A DNA stretch of 64,000 bases, taken from positions 10,567,945-10,631,944 of the forward strand of contig NC_049916.1 of NCBI RefSeq assembly GCF_001411555.2, in the 5' to 3' direction. The translations under genes and the position numbers were made by a program. The notes under the pieces are model-generated. The model worked only from the letters and a program-made list of their open reading frames with translations, ran no database searches and had not been told where the DNA came from. This document shows positions 31,916 to 44,362 of the stretch, piece after piece. Each line of letters starts with the position of its first letter. The first letter of the stretch is position 1. Origin of the DNA: Juglans regia. Lineage: Eukaryota > Streptophyta > Magnoliopsida > Fagales > Juglandaceae.

Positions 31916-34900
31916 AATGTGTGGCACCATCGGCGTTAGTGCCTGGCGCGCTCTGGACCAGCTAATTAGGCCTCATTCGCAACCTGTTGACTGTACTTCG
32001 TCAACCAAGGCATTTCATACCTATTTAGACACTCCAGCATGAACAAAGGAGTTCCACTAGGATATTACCCCATCCTAGCGCTTAGGGTCATGATTGACAT
32101 GAATAACTTAACTGCCATACATGACATTTCGTAACGTGACGTAACATGAACATGACATAAAAGACAGAAGTCCTGACGTAGCGTAACGTGACATAAACTA
32201 AGACGACAAACATGACATACCTCAAGACATAAATGTAACAGAGAACATTTCATAACATGGCATACTTGTAACATGCAACATTTCGTAACATGGCATAGCA
32301 TATAACAGACAACATTTCTTAACATAGCGTAACCTGTGACAGTGAATATTACGTGACATGAAATACATGTAACATATGGCATACTTAGCATGACATATTT
32401 GCAATGTATAGCAATACGTGACATAATATCTTGTGTAACAGATGAATAATTCATGACAGAATAAATTCTGTGTAACAGATAAATATGTAATGACTTGGCA
32501 TGACACATATGATAACATGTATACATACACTTTAGTTCCCTTACTTATCACTCATACACATTAAACTGATAGTAAGTTAAAAGCTAACTTATCTCGATCT
32601 TCATGCTTCGAGACAAAACTCAATGCGATCACGAGAAACTGAAAGTAGTGATTTTTTAAAAATTAGAACTTAATCACTAACAATTAGGAATATGGGTAAA
32701 TATCAACTTAGAGGAAAATGACCATTTTACCCTCTACATGTGGGAAAATGACCATTTTATCCATAACTTAAGGATTTTGCATCCTAACTCCAAAAATCAC
32801 CACAATTTACATACCTTATGTAAATTTTGTCCTAAGCTCAAATATCAATTCAGAAAAATTTAAAACTAAACACAACCATTAAAACTCTATAGGGCCGAAA
32901 CTTATAAAGACTATTTCCTTTGATTTTTGTTGTAATTCTTTCAAATCTCAAAACTCATGATTAAACCAAACTTTTTCTTCTACTATACTCATAACATATT
33001 CCTAAGAATAATCATGTTTTGAATCATGAACAAAAGTCATAAAAATCACTAAAACCATATTTGAACTTTTTGGTTTTTCTTCTAAGTTCAAAACAGAAAT
33101 TTGTTTCTAACTTGTTTTGATCAACCTCTTGATCCATGACTTATAAAGAAGTTATCTTCAAACCAAAGCATCACATGGTTTACAAAGGTGTCTTAAAACA
33201 GATCCAAGCTTCAAACTCAAGATCACATGGTTAAATATCACCCAAAACATAAATTTGGCCAAGAACATCATCACTTTGGCCTAACCAAATATCTCAATGT
33301 ATAAAATTTCATATCTTCGAAGCTAACATAAAATATTTTCAAAATAACATTCTAACATGTATATAAGATTTTTAGGATCTTCCAATAAAAATATCAAAGC
33401 CATTGGAATAAGATTAAACCATAAAAGATTTAAACTTTCTCAAAACAGAAACTGTTTTTCTTCTTCCAGTTTCTAAGTTTCTAGACCTAAGAAAATATTT
33501 CACCAAAACTTTTAATCATGCAACAAATCCTCAACCAATAATCATATACATATGTTAACAGTACTCCATAAAAATTTCGGACCAAGATCTATTCATTAAC
33601 TTGGTCAAAAACTCCAAAATATAACACACTCTACAGTTTATCGCCCAGAATGACCTTTCTGGGGTCTAAATAACTTTTTACCAATCAAATTATCTCCAAA
33701 TGGAACACATAAGATATCCACGTAAACTAAACTCCAAAAGAAACAACTTTCATGAAGGAAAATTTACGAGAAAACACTTACAAAAGCTTCGAAACAGGCT
33801 TTCAAAAGAGGTAAGAAAAACTGTCCAAGAGTGTCTTTTGTGTTCTATGGAGGAAAAGTGTAAAGGAGAGTTGCTTTTCATGGGAAGTGGACTGGAGAGC
33901 CTCTTACACAAGTTATGGAAAGTGATAGGACTGGAGGAAAGGTTGAGTGTTGGCCTTTTCTTCTCATAAAAATCAATCCAAGATCTTTTCTCAAGGTAGA
34001 GTGTAAGAGTGAAAGAGTGAGGTGGGCTTTAGCTTTGTACTTCAAAAACCTTCTAGGCCCTTCTTGTAAAGATCTGACCAGCCAAGTGGGGGTACAAAAC
34101 TTAGCCATGAAGCAATGCTAATGTGGTCAATTTCGTGGGCCTTAATGGGCCTAAATCGAATGGGCCTAAATTTTGGGGTTTAAAGAGGGTTTGGGTTGCT
34201 ATCAAGCCCAAATCCAATATCACTTGGCCCAATCAATTTTTCAAGGTTAACAAGGTTGGATAATGATGTTCTAACACAAATTTGAAGGATTAATAGCATG
34301 TGGAAGTGATTTAATCAAGTGATTAAATACAATGCTAGAATCGGATTAGAAAAGGTTTAGAGGCCAACTTTAGGGTTTGGGAAAACCGTTTAGAGTTCCG
34401 ATTTCAACCATGTTTTTGGGCTTTCAATTGGATTTCCACCATTTAGGGTTTTACTAGGATGGAAACCCACTTTGGTCTGGCACAATTTGGTTGAGCAGAT
34501 GGAACAAAGTTTTGCTTAAGTGGCATGATTTCATAGCTTGATTCCTTCAAATCCATCAATCGCTCCTCATGGTGCCAAGTGTCTAATATTATTCACTAAG
34601 TGTGGCTAAGATCTTGCCAAGTGTCCAAATAAAATTTCTCTAATCTAATTTGGACATTCCACACTGTGATTTTGAAACACTGCAATTAGTGCGCTTACCG
34701 AGGTTACTATTTACTCCGAAAAAGTGAATCTTAAACTTCGTACTAAAAATTTCTAAATATTCTTATTAACCTACAGTGAAAATCTTTTACCAAAATTCAA
34801 CCTCGAAGTGCCTCTAAAAATAAATTCACAATTTCCAACAGACGTTTCGTCTGAAATTATGAAAATATGCTATTGCACCATAAAATCCTAAATAATCCAC

Positions 34901-35334
34901 TGAGTCTAATGGCGTGGACCATAATGCATTCTGACACTTCTAACCACCTCAAATAAATAAAACTCATATTTCTAGCACCACAGTGAGTGATAACACTAAC
35001 TATGTTGACAGACTAAAACCTATGTGATTGGTTGATTCGTAAAAAATTATGGGGTTTTTACGAGATTCCTAAAATCAATAAAAATAACACCAATGAATTT
35101 TTAGCGGGCTGTTACACTCATAACCTTTTTCAATTTCCCATAAAAAGTACTAAATTCATCTTAACATCCAAACACACTTTAAATTCAATTTAGCTAGGTC
35201 CCACATAATTCTCTTTACTACTCAATTCAACTGAACTCAGTTCAATATCCAAACGCAGCCTAAATGATTAAGTCCCAAACAAGTTTTTAGAATGACCCAT
35301 CAAAATCCGAGGGAAGAGGGAGAGCGATCGATGC

Positions 35335-35466
35335 ATGAAACAAACAACAACTTCTGGTTTAGTGGCTGACACTCTAATTGTTACTATTATGTTTACAGCA
35401 GCATTTACTTATCCAGGTGGCAGTGATGACGAAACATGCTTGCTTATCCTCCTAAAGGATACATAG
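35335..35466 (+). pseudogene. PGG-domain fragment of an ankyrin-repeat membrane protein
   Basis: The short frame contains LVADTLIVTIMFTAAFTYPG and GSDD. This fits the start of the PGG domain (ATLIATVTFAAxFTxPGG-like), the first transmembrane segment of plant ankyrin-repeat membrane proteins such as those related to ACD6. The frame is open upstream to about 35296 (IRGKRESDRC) and stops at 35464, well before the other transmembrane helices. No ankyrin repeats are found nearby. It is most likely a relic of a host gene or a transposon-captured piece. Too short for the usual search settings, so the call rests on the motif. Confidence 0.6.
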
Positions 35467-35590
35467 TTTAAGAATTTTATAGTAACTATTTTCTTGTCGC
35501 TCTTTTCTTCCTCAATTTCAGTATTAATGTTTCTGAAAATCCTCACATCACGTTACATGAAAGAAGACTTTCTTATATTATTATCCTGAA

Positions 35591-35758
35591 GAGTAATTCT
35601 ACATACAATCATGAAGTGCGTAAATATCATGCAGTCGCTTCAAGAAAGAGTGAGGTCCACTATTAATTTTTTTTATGTGGGTCCCTTATTTATTCACTTT
35701 TTTCAAATTGATTACGCAGCACTTGCACGCTCGCGACTACGACTATCATTTCTCTTTT
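35591..35758. mobile_element. Small palindromic MITE, second copy
   Basis: It aligns with 3885-4062 over its length: AGTAATTCTACATACAATC, GAAGTGCGTAAAT, a TTCACTTTTTTCAAAT centre and ATTACGCAGCACTTGCACGC. The terminal parts are inverted relative to each other. Confidence 0.6.
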
Positions 35759-35759
35759 A

Positions 35760-36350
35760 GCAAACTTATGTTGCATATTTTGTCATTTTTCCTATTTTAG
35801 ATTGATGTTCATTCGGGTTATCTTATTTTATCGTTCTTTGTTTTATATAATTTAGATGGTTATATACTTTGGCAAAGGAAAAACAATTGAATTTCCCCTG
35901 AGATCTTATCCAAACTCTAGGAAAAGAGAGATGAATGAAACATGTCTCAATTTTTCTAGTAGTGTACTTAAAGTCAACAAATATTACAAAATAAACTTTA
36001 TCTGTCTTCTTCTACTCTAAAAATGCAAACCCAAGAATATAATATGTCCAAATGCAATAATTACTCTGGGAGTACTTTAAATTGTTCTAGAAGACTGGAA
36101 CTATGTGTGTATGCATCTAGGATGGATTCGATTGGGGTCTTTTTGGTAACAAGAAATTCTCAAAAAGTCTTTCTTTTATGCTTCTTTTGTGCATAAAAAA
36201 TTTAAAAATAAAATAAAATCTTTTATACATATTAGGCCACTCTTAGGAGCAGAACGTCCCACATTGTGGTCAGCTTCGTTTGGTTACATAGATGAAAATG
36301 TTGAAATGTTTATTATATTTTGTATGAGAGTTTAAGAAAGTTGTAATAAT
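35760..36350. other. Non-coding, nothing recognised
   Basis: AT-rich sequence. A short MITE-like piece (GCTTCGTTTGGTTACATAGATGAAAATGTTG region, 36268-36350) may be the left end of a degraded Tourist-like element. Confidence 0.4.
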
Positions 36351-36355
36351 TATAC

Positions 36356-37770
36356 ACTACAACAAATTTTACTTTTAGAGACGAAATTTATTAGGGACGA
36401 AACTAATTATCTGGGATGAGGTTCTCAAAGCGTTCAAACGAATAAATATCCATTCAAACTATATTTTCTGTGACGAAATATATCATCTCAAAATTAGAAA
36501 TATGTTCGAACGGGTAAGGTGAAAGAACACTGAAAGACACTTGGTTTACACTCTCTTGCACACTAAAGGGAGAAGAGTTCTCAAGAACTCAAGAGGAGCT
36601 TCGAGAAGAGGTGTGGAGGAAGTGAGGGAGTGGATGGGGTTTTATAGTACTCAAGAGGGGAGGGGATGCCAGCCATGATTCAAGGTGATTGGGTGAAGTG
36701 GGCGGTGGGTAATGAGTGCCACTAAGCCGGTAGTGTGTGTCATCCATGTGTAGTGAATAGTGCTCTAAAATCACCATGATCACATCAAGTCAAGTGCTTC
36801 AAGGAGGCTAGGGGGTGCAGGGCTACCGTGGTGTAGAAAGGAAAGAAGGGAAAAAGAAAAAAAACCAAGGCATGATGCCATGCCATGATGTGCCGGGTAG
36901 GGGTTTAAAAACAACTAGGCAGTTTTTACTATTACCTTGTCTCATCTTCTTGGATTTGTTTTGCAAGTCAAAATTCTATAGTTTGATGGCTTTTCAGGTG
37001 AAGGAGTGATGCTTGGTTGGCTACAAAGTGATCATGAAGTGGCAGCTCAAAGAAGGGGGTGAAATGGAGGTGGTTGTTTTGCATAAAAGGCCAATCAGTT
37101 TGGCTCTATTTGGGGTGGCTTGGAGTCAAAGTTCACCATGGTGACTGGAGAGGCTCTTGGGGATTGGAGGAGAATGGAGGTGGTGTGTAGTGGTGGCTGA
37201 GCCATGAGCAGAAGTGCAACCAAAAATCAAGCCATTCGGTTTCCATCCAACTAGTGTTTAGGTGCATTCAGTTTGGAGTTTTTGGTTTGGTTCTTGGAAC
37301 CAATTTCATCCACCACTAGGTCTGCCTTGAGAAGGGTATTTGAGGTGCTAAAAGACAATAATGCCCCTTGAGAAAAAAGGCATAAAAAGTTTGGACTAGG
37401 GGATGTTTAGTCAATTGCACACAAGGGCACACATGGGTGCCGATTGGTGTGGATTTAGGGTTTTGACATGTCATTACCCTTAATGCCGTGTGGAGATTTA
37501 TCTAGGTTTCTAATATGATTTAAGAATGATAAAATTGAATAATAAACAATAAATTTTAGATAAAAAAGGTGAGAAATAATTAAAAAGCAAATTAAGCTTA
37601 AAACATGATTTTAAAGATCACTAATCTTTCGAACAGATAATTATCTCTTTGAACTATAGGTTATGGGATGAAACATAGTGTCCCAAAAGGGAAACACGTT
37701 CGAACGTAAGGTAATCAGTTCGAAATTGACAATTAAACAAAAAAATTGTTAAATTTTGTCAACTTTCCAA
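36356..37770. mobile_element. CACTA-like terminus with subterminal repeats, interrupted by LTR-type DNA
   Basis: CACTACAACAAATTTTAC followed by AGAGACGAAATTTATTAGGG fits the 5' end of CACTA (En/Spm) elements. Short motifs around GTTCGAACG or GTTCAAACG recur at about 36430, 36505 and 37707, as subterminal repeats do. From about 36520 to 37560 the DNA has another character: on the minus strand a TATAAAA box and pyrimidine-rich leader, as in an LTR. The matching CACTA right end was not found. Confidence 0.5.
36640..36646 (-). promoter_or_regulatory. Putative TATA box of LTR-like DNA
   Basis: The minus strand reads TATAAAA followed by CCCCATCCACTCCCTCACTTC, the same promoter-leader layout as in the solo LTR at 11384. 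Confidence 0.4.
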
Positions 37771-37804
37771 TCATAAGGGTGTGACCATTGGGAACGTCAT
37801 AAAG

Positions 37805-38720
37805 GCCGCGATAAATGAGTGGGGTTGGAGAGGGTTGTGAAACTAACAGTTGACAATGCATCTTCTAACGATACTGCTTTGGTATATCTTAAAAATAAGT
37901 TTAAAGAGGACAATAAGGCAATTATGGGTGGTGATTGTCTATATGTGAGATGTGTTGCACATTCTAAATCTTATTGTGACCGACAGTTATGTCAGGTGAA
38001 AGAACAATCAGATGAAATGTGTGGGAGTGACCAAACACGGCTGCAGGAAATGGCAATGAGCATGAGGGTTAAGTATGACAAGAATTGGGAGGGTTTGAGT
38101 AGGTTAAATATATTCATATATGTGACTATTATTCTTGACCCCCAGTACAAAATTGATGGCATTGTGTATGGATTGACCTTGGTGAATGGGAAGGCATGGG
38201 CGGATCATATTGCAGTAAGGGTTAGGAAAACCCTTAAAAAATTGTTTGATGAGTTTGCCGCACTCAATGGTGGTAATGTTTCGACACCTACACCTACAAC
38301 ATCGCTTGCTCTCGATGTCGGGATGGAAAAGAAACATAGGTTAGGGTGGGGTGAGAGATTGGGTCAGGTTGCGAAGCTTCATCAGCCTTCAGACCCATAG
38401 TCGGAGTTGGATAAGTACTTGGCTGCAGAGATACACCCATTCACGCAGGGGTTTGATATATTGTCTTGGTGGAAAGTCAACGTCGTCAAGTATCCCATTC
38501 TTGAGACACATCCCACAATATTTTAGCTATCCCTATTACCACATTAGCCTCAGAGTCAGTCTTTAGCACTGGATGACGCATATTGGATCCATTCAGGAGT
38601 TCACTATCTCCTACCACTGTGGAGACATTGATTTGCACTCAAAATTGGATCTAAAGGAAGCCAATTCATATTCTGGATGTGGTAGATTTTGTGGAGACTG
38701 AGAAGGGAATGGGTGGTTCA
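37805..38720 (+). pseudogene. hAT transposase relic
   Basis: The plus strand encodes part of a plant hAT transposase: VVKLTVDNASSNDTALVYLK (37828-37890), DCLYVRCVAHS, then the middle region with AMSMRVKYDKNWEG (38052-38096) and ILDPQYKI, and after a stop at 38398 the dimerisation region ELDKYLAAEIHPF and FDILSWWKVNVVKYPI (hAT C-terminal domain, Dimer_Tnp_hAT). The terminal SVFSTGGRI-like part is degraded. About half of the usual ~650-700 residues are present and in broken frames, so it cannot act. It belongs to the superfamily whose termini mark the MITEs at 19247 and 54667. Confidence 0.85.
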
Positions 38721-38749
38721 CAGCTTGCAACCGGTAAGAGCCTCTTACC

Positions 38750-39640
38750 TTTGATATTTCTATAATATTACTTTTGCTTATATTTTCTTGTGTTGATAAT
38801 CAAATTTAATTGTTGTAGGGAAAAGTTCTATAAATGCCCCTATGTCTACATCGGCCGCAATATGACTTCTCCGTTTGATCCACCATTACCATTAGTTTCC
38901 GTAATGATTCTCTTATTATTCTTATTATATAATAATGTTTATTGTTTGTAAATCTAATTGGGTTTTTTTATATTTTTTTCAGCTTTTATAGTCTCATTGT
39001 CACATGCCCATTGCCCAATCCTAATGATCTCATCTTCAATCTCAATCTCATCTTGGTTTGTAATTTTAATTTTGTAACGTTATCACATAACAGTTGATAC
39101 TGTTTATATTTATGATTTTATTTTCTTATTTTATTTTTCAAGTTTTATAGTCTCACACCCTCACTTAGTCGCTTGCTAAAGTTTCAACCCTAATCCCAAA
39201 TTCTCAATGATCTATCTGCAATCCTTGATAGTCTTACTTAGTTTGTACTTATAGTTTTGTGTTTTAACTTTTTTACATATGTATATATCATTTTATTGTT
39301 TGTAATTCTAATTTGTTTTCCTATTAATATTTCATGTTTTATAATCTCATAGTCTTACTTGCCCACCACCCCCATATTCCAATCTTAGGACTCAAACTCA
39401 AAGTCATCTTGTTTGTCAAATTTCCAGATACAATTTCTAATATTGTAATATTATTGATTTTAATTATTTGACAATTTGTAATATTTTTAGATTAATTTGT
39501 AATATCTTTAGATTAATTTATATTATTGTAATTGGTTAGAATACTTAGATTTTTATGTTTTATTCTTTAAACAACCTTTGTTTAATTTTATGTTATATGT
39601 AAATTGTAAAATATAATTTTTTTTAAGACTTATTCTTTTT
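38750..39640. other. Non-coding AT-rich DNA, nothing recognised
   Basis: It contains loosely repeated stretches of TTTTATAGTCTCA and TTGTAATTTTAATTTTGTAA (38980-39360), possibly a degenerate ~150-bp duplication series after the hAT relic. No frames of note. Confidence 0.4.
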
Positions 39641-39645
39641 AAATC

Positions 39646-39795
39646 TTGGCAAAAAATGGCCCCGAAAGAGCTTTTGGGGCCATTTATCCTGAATGGGTGG
39701 CAATCCGCCCCCAGGGTGCAAGGCTGGATCTTGGGGGGAACCCCACCCCCCACCAGGGCGAGGGTGGGGTGGGGGGGAGGGGGGGGGGGGGCTAC
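39646..39795. repeat. GC-rich double hairpin with a long G-run
   Basis: AAATGGCCCC (39655) and GGGGCCATTT (39674) form a perfect 10-bp hairpin. It is followed by a C-run/G-run pair, CCACCCCCCACC and GGTGGGGTGGGGG, and an almost pure G tract at 39768-39791. The overlapping frames with proline or glycine runs are composition artefacts. Confidence 0.75.
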
Positions 39796-42700
39796 AAGCA
39801 CCCCTATTCCTCAATGGCCGTGTACTCTTGTCGATACCGCATCACATTACAGACATTTGTGCCAGCTGTGAGTAGGTCATGATAATTGAACTGATAAAAC
39901 TTTTAAATATGTAGTTAGCACTATCGGCATTGGGTGTTTGACTTTGCTCCGGTAATCAATTACATAGGTCTCATTTGAAGCCTATTGACTATACTTCATC
40001 AACCTAGGGGATTCCACATCCAATCTAAACACTCCAGTGTGGACGAATAAGTTCTACTAGGATAATTCTCAATCCTAGAACTTGGGGGTCGTGATAATAT
40101 AAAACACTCATGCATGACTTAGACGTATTTCATGAGATACTCATGTAACAGATGACGACATTCGTGGCATGTAACATAATAACATGTAACAGATGGTATG
40201 ACATTCGTGGCATGTGACAATGACATGGCATTATTGTAACAGATAAACGTGAAATAGATAATCGTGTAACAGTAATAGATGACATGACATTCATGTAATA
40301 GATAAATGTATAATAGATAACGGATGACATGACATGGTATATTATAACAATTACAATAAGCATAAGTGACATGAATATAAACAGTATAACTCTTACTAAT
40401 GTACATACATAAATATACCAATAGTAAGTTAGAAGTGAACTTGTAGTGTAACATAAAGTGAAGCATAAAAAGGCGTGAACTGAAATGACATATTTTCTAA
40501 AGTTAGAATATATCACTTAAAGCTCATAAAAATAAAACTTACTAACTGAGGGCTAAGTTTTCAAAGTTACCAAAATTTGCCCCTGAAATAAAGATTTTGC
40601 AAATGAACTCCAAAACTTACCAAAATTTATATTTCTCATGTAAATCTCATCCTAAATCCAAATATCAAATCAGAAAAATTTAAAACTAATCACAACTATG
40701 CCAACTCTCTCTTGGCCGATTCACCATTAGGCAAAAACTATGATTTTGTTGCTTCTTAACCATCCCACATACTAACATGTTTAAACCGAATTTAGCAACT
40801 CTCAAAAATTTCATACTTAGTTCTAAAATCATACTAAGACACCAATTTACACATTTCATAAAATCGTAAAGTCACGACATCATAAAAAAAAATGCAAAAA
40901 CAATAAGATAAGGTCAAACAGAACCAACTATTGATATTATTGGTCTAATACTTTCAAATCAAATCCAAGTACTCCAAAAGTCCATAACTACTCTCCTAAC
41001 ATGTTCATAATTCAAATGTAAGTGATATCATGCTTAACTAAACAACCAAAAATCACAAAATACAACTTAGAACAATCATTTTGCATAAAAACCATGAAAC
41101 CAAGTATAGCATGCTTTGGACTTGAAACAAAGTGACTAGATCGTTGATTTTATCCAATACATCTTCAAATAACATAACCATATACCTCATACTCAAGTTA
41201 TAACCTGATCTAAGCATTAACTCTTTCATGTCATGGCAAATTTTCATCAAAATATATGATCAAACTCGAGAGCCTCAAGATTGAGTTTAAAACAAACTTT
41301 TGCATGTTTATTTTCATTTTAACAAAGATCTAAACCATAGCTCCTCAAAAATTTATTCTAAACCCATAGATTAAAGCCTCAAGAAAAAAATTTATAGAAA
41401 TCAAAGCCATATGATCAAGTTCCTAGAACCAAAATTACAACTACACCATTCAAAACTCTGTTTTGAGCCAATCGGCTTCTACCTCTATAAAACCATACAA
41501 AACTCTTTTATAAATATCCTAACATACTTGAATCATACCATCAACGTGCATATCATCATGTTAACACTTCATCATAGCAAGATCTACCCAAAGTTTCACC
41601 AAAAATTTCATAAAACATCCAAAGTTCATCACAAGCACCAAAACTGTCAACACCAAACCTTTTAACCAAAAACACTAACTTTCATCAATCAAATCTCCAA
41701 GAAAAATTCATAAATGCTAACCCAAGTATTCTAGGCTCAATAATAAATAAAATAAAAGAGCTTATAGCCATAGGAAGTAACTTACAAACCTCATAATGAA
41801 GAGGACAAAAACTGCCCAGAAAAACCTCTCTAGCTCTCTCTCGGTTTCCTCTTTGGAAATTGAATGAGATGTGCTTAGTGTGGAGGCAAAAGCAAGGGGA
41901 ATGGGATATAAGGAAGAGATGCAATGGGTGGTTGAGTGAATGAGTAATGGATGGGATTTTTCCTTGTAAAATAAGTGTAGAAATGGCTAAAGGAAGGGGC
42001 TATCTTGCTACTATTGTTGTTTGCCGAGTGGATGGGATGTGATGGGTGGCTTTTTTACTTGCCATCAAGGCACTATTGGGACTAGTCATGAGGTGTAATG
42101 ACAGCCATGGTATGGCCTTGTAAGGAGGAGGAAGATTGCTCAAGAAGGTTGGGCTAAGTGGTGGTTTTAGTGAGACCAAAGTGGGCTAACCGAATTGCAT
42201 CTAGTTTGGGGTTTAGTTAGGTTTTCGGCTAGGGTTAAGTCCAAAGACAATTTTTTTTTGTCAAATGTAATTAAAAAGATGTAAGAGAGTGGTTAAGGGT
42301 GTAAGCTTGTGTAATTTAGTGGTTAATTGCATGTCGAAGTAACTAAACCAAGTGAGTAGACATTTAGTTACAAACCGTGGTTAGGGTTTAGAAACCAATT
42401 TGGGGTTTAAGGTTTAAGGTTTAAGGTTTTGGTTGGCTTCCAATGGTTTGGAGGTTCACTAGGGTTAAAATCCTATTTTTATTGACCAAATAGTGTTTGG
42501 TTAGATGTAATAGTATTTGGTGTAAGAGGCATAATGACAAGCTTGAACCACACTCCATTTTTTCACACTTTGTTCTTCCCTTGACATGTGTCCTGGGGTT
42601 TCCACTAGGATGGCTAGGATTGTGCCATGTATCCAACTAAAAAGTTTTCTAATGATCCTAAGTGTATTTGGACATCCTACATGATGATTTGATAGCTATT

Positions 42701-42974
42701 TGAACTAGTTGCCACGTGGCGCTCTCCCAAAAGGTTACTTTTCATCCGAAAAACTCAAAACTCTTTACTGGACTATAAAATTCTAAATATTCCAATGAGT
42801 TTAATGGTGCAATTCGTTTCGTAAAGTTATACTCCTAAGTACCTTAATTAAATAAAAAAGTAATTTCATCACCATAGTGGATCAAGATCCAACTACGCTG
42901 ATAGGCTAAGACCTAAGCGATTGCTCGATTCTAAATTCTAAAGAAATTCATCTATTGAATTTCCTTCGGATCAT
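39796..42974 (-). mobile_element. Partial LTR related to the 4.4-kb solo LTR
   Basis: From GCTACAAGCACCCCTATTCC the sequence matches 31656 onward of the solo LTR in order: CGCATCACATTACAG, CCAGCTGTGAGT, TTGACTATACTTCATCAACC, ATCCTAG and the ATGACAT-rich block (40120-40340). It ends CTTCGGATCATTACA at 42974, parallel to the TTACA end at 35116. The left third, including the other terminus, is missing. Minus orientation is inferred as for the related LTR. Confidence 0.75.
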
Positions 42975-44227
42975 TACAAGGTTGGTGAACTCAGATGAGA
43001 CAAAAGTTACCCGCACAAGGTGAGATAGGATTACTCGCCCGGGATGTGCAATGGTCAAGGATAGACCAACCCAGACATGGAAACTTTTCGAGATAACATG
43101 GAAGGGCTAAAAATGGTGAAAGTGCCATACGTAAAAGCCCACACTCCATCTAAAGGGTCACATTCGGAGTGGCTCTGCAATGAAAGGGGAAGGCTTGACA
43201 AATCACGTCGTCTGAGAACTCAAGGCACGCTCCAGGAAAGTTAGAGGACCAAGTGTGCAGACCATGCTTGGAAACCTGTCACTGTCATCCTACATTATGA
43301 CAGAGAAGGATTAAAGAAAATCCTTACCCCAGATCTAGAGTCAGAGATAAGTCAGAAATGACATTTGACAATCCCACCCTATTTAAATGACATAGACATG
43401 GGACGAGATCTCACTTTTGAGACTTGATTCACCAAGAGTTTTTGAAGTCAACTGCTTTGGAAAGAAAGGAGCAAAGAGGCGACGAAAGAACTTCCTACGT
43501 AAGAATGTAGGTTAGCTTCTAAGGTAGTTATGGGTAATGTGGGATGAATGTTGTCAGTAAGAGGCATTGCATTATCTCCATAACTTCTCTCCCCCATTTT
43601 ACAAGCATGAATAAATATTTCAATCATTATGTTTATACTTAATATTTACGTACAAATTTCCAATGTTTTGAATGTTTGAATGTTTTAACTGTTTTCAATA
43701 CATGACTTTTAATCCTTGTGTGGGAACCCAATATTCCTGTGTGAGAATGTCTTTCTCAGTGTGAGAAGTTGGTATCGTGAATTTGTATTCATGGGATAGG
43801 ACAGAGAATCCCCGAACCATTCCATGAAATGTTGCAACATTCGTAACACGAGAATGAGAATGCCTCGTGGGGATTAGGGTGGAACGGTGTCAAGTTTGGC
43901 AACACCTAATAGTTAGGATGTGGAGATGCCCTAGCGTATCATGTGACGGTGTCCTCGAGTTGGTTGGTTGGGTATAAGCATCCCTGGTGCAACAAGTATC
44001 TCTGAGTGAGAAGTTTGTGTGACGAATATCTACCTGTGTGGCAAATACTTGAATGTGTGGTGAATATCTATGTGATAAGCACATGTTTGGTGGAAGAATG
44101 TTATTAGAGCTGAAACAAGCCAAATATTGGTTTTTAGAGGTTTTATACTTATATTGGAGATAAATCATTCCTCGCCATACTATTACTAATGTGTTTCCAT
44201 ATTTTGCATAAAGAAAAGGCAACGTCC
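42975..44227 (+). mobile_element. LTR-like DNA, left part (interrupted by a LINE)
   Basis: Non-coding sequence with repeated motifs GTGTGAGAA, GAATATCTA and GAGGATxATTCCTCGCCA. It continues at 49535 after the LINE. The right part carries the acidic mini-frame seen in other LTRs, suggesting this is an LTR read on the plus strand. Its left end was not found; it may be cut by the LTR ending at 42974. Confidence 0.45.
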
Positions 44228-44362
44228 CGAGAGGATGATTCCTTTTATTTTTTTTATTTTTCGAAACAACAAAAAATGATCTCATTAATTAAGGAACCAA
44301 AGGAAAAATACAAGGAGGTCCCCCCCTCCAATTGAATAACCTCTTTAGTGAGGAGTAACGCA

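Larger units (their letters stand above)
30710..35116 (-). mobile_element. 4.4-kb solo LTR with CTCAT target duplication
   Basis: The plus strand starts TGTGACGCCCCC and ends GGGCTGTTACA. The direct repeat CTCAT flanks it (30705-30709 and 35117-35121), and removing it restores a MITE. At 4407 bp it is unusually long for an LTR. It contains low-complexity AACATAACATGAAC blocks, a hairpin cluster, and near 33.8-34.1 kb a GA-rich stretch. By comparison with the partial copy at 39790-42974 and by its TGTAACAGCCCG minus-strand start, the transcribed strand is probably minus. No internal coding domain is present. Confidence 0.88.
30533..35260. mobile_element. Tourist-like MITE split by a solo LTR
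   Basis: The left part (30533-30709) starts GGCTTCGTTTGGTTACTG and the right part (35122-35260) ends ATATCCAAACGCAGCC, with TTA on the left and TAA on the right. Together about 316 bp, and the same family as 17974-18323. The solo LTR 30710-35116 and one copy of its target duplication lie between. Confidence 0.8.

Noticed and set aside
31264..32551. Cys/Tyr-rich minus-strand frames (31264-31539, 32065-32551)
   Set aside because: They translate the AACATAACATGAAC-type tandem repeat and have no independent support.
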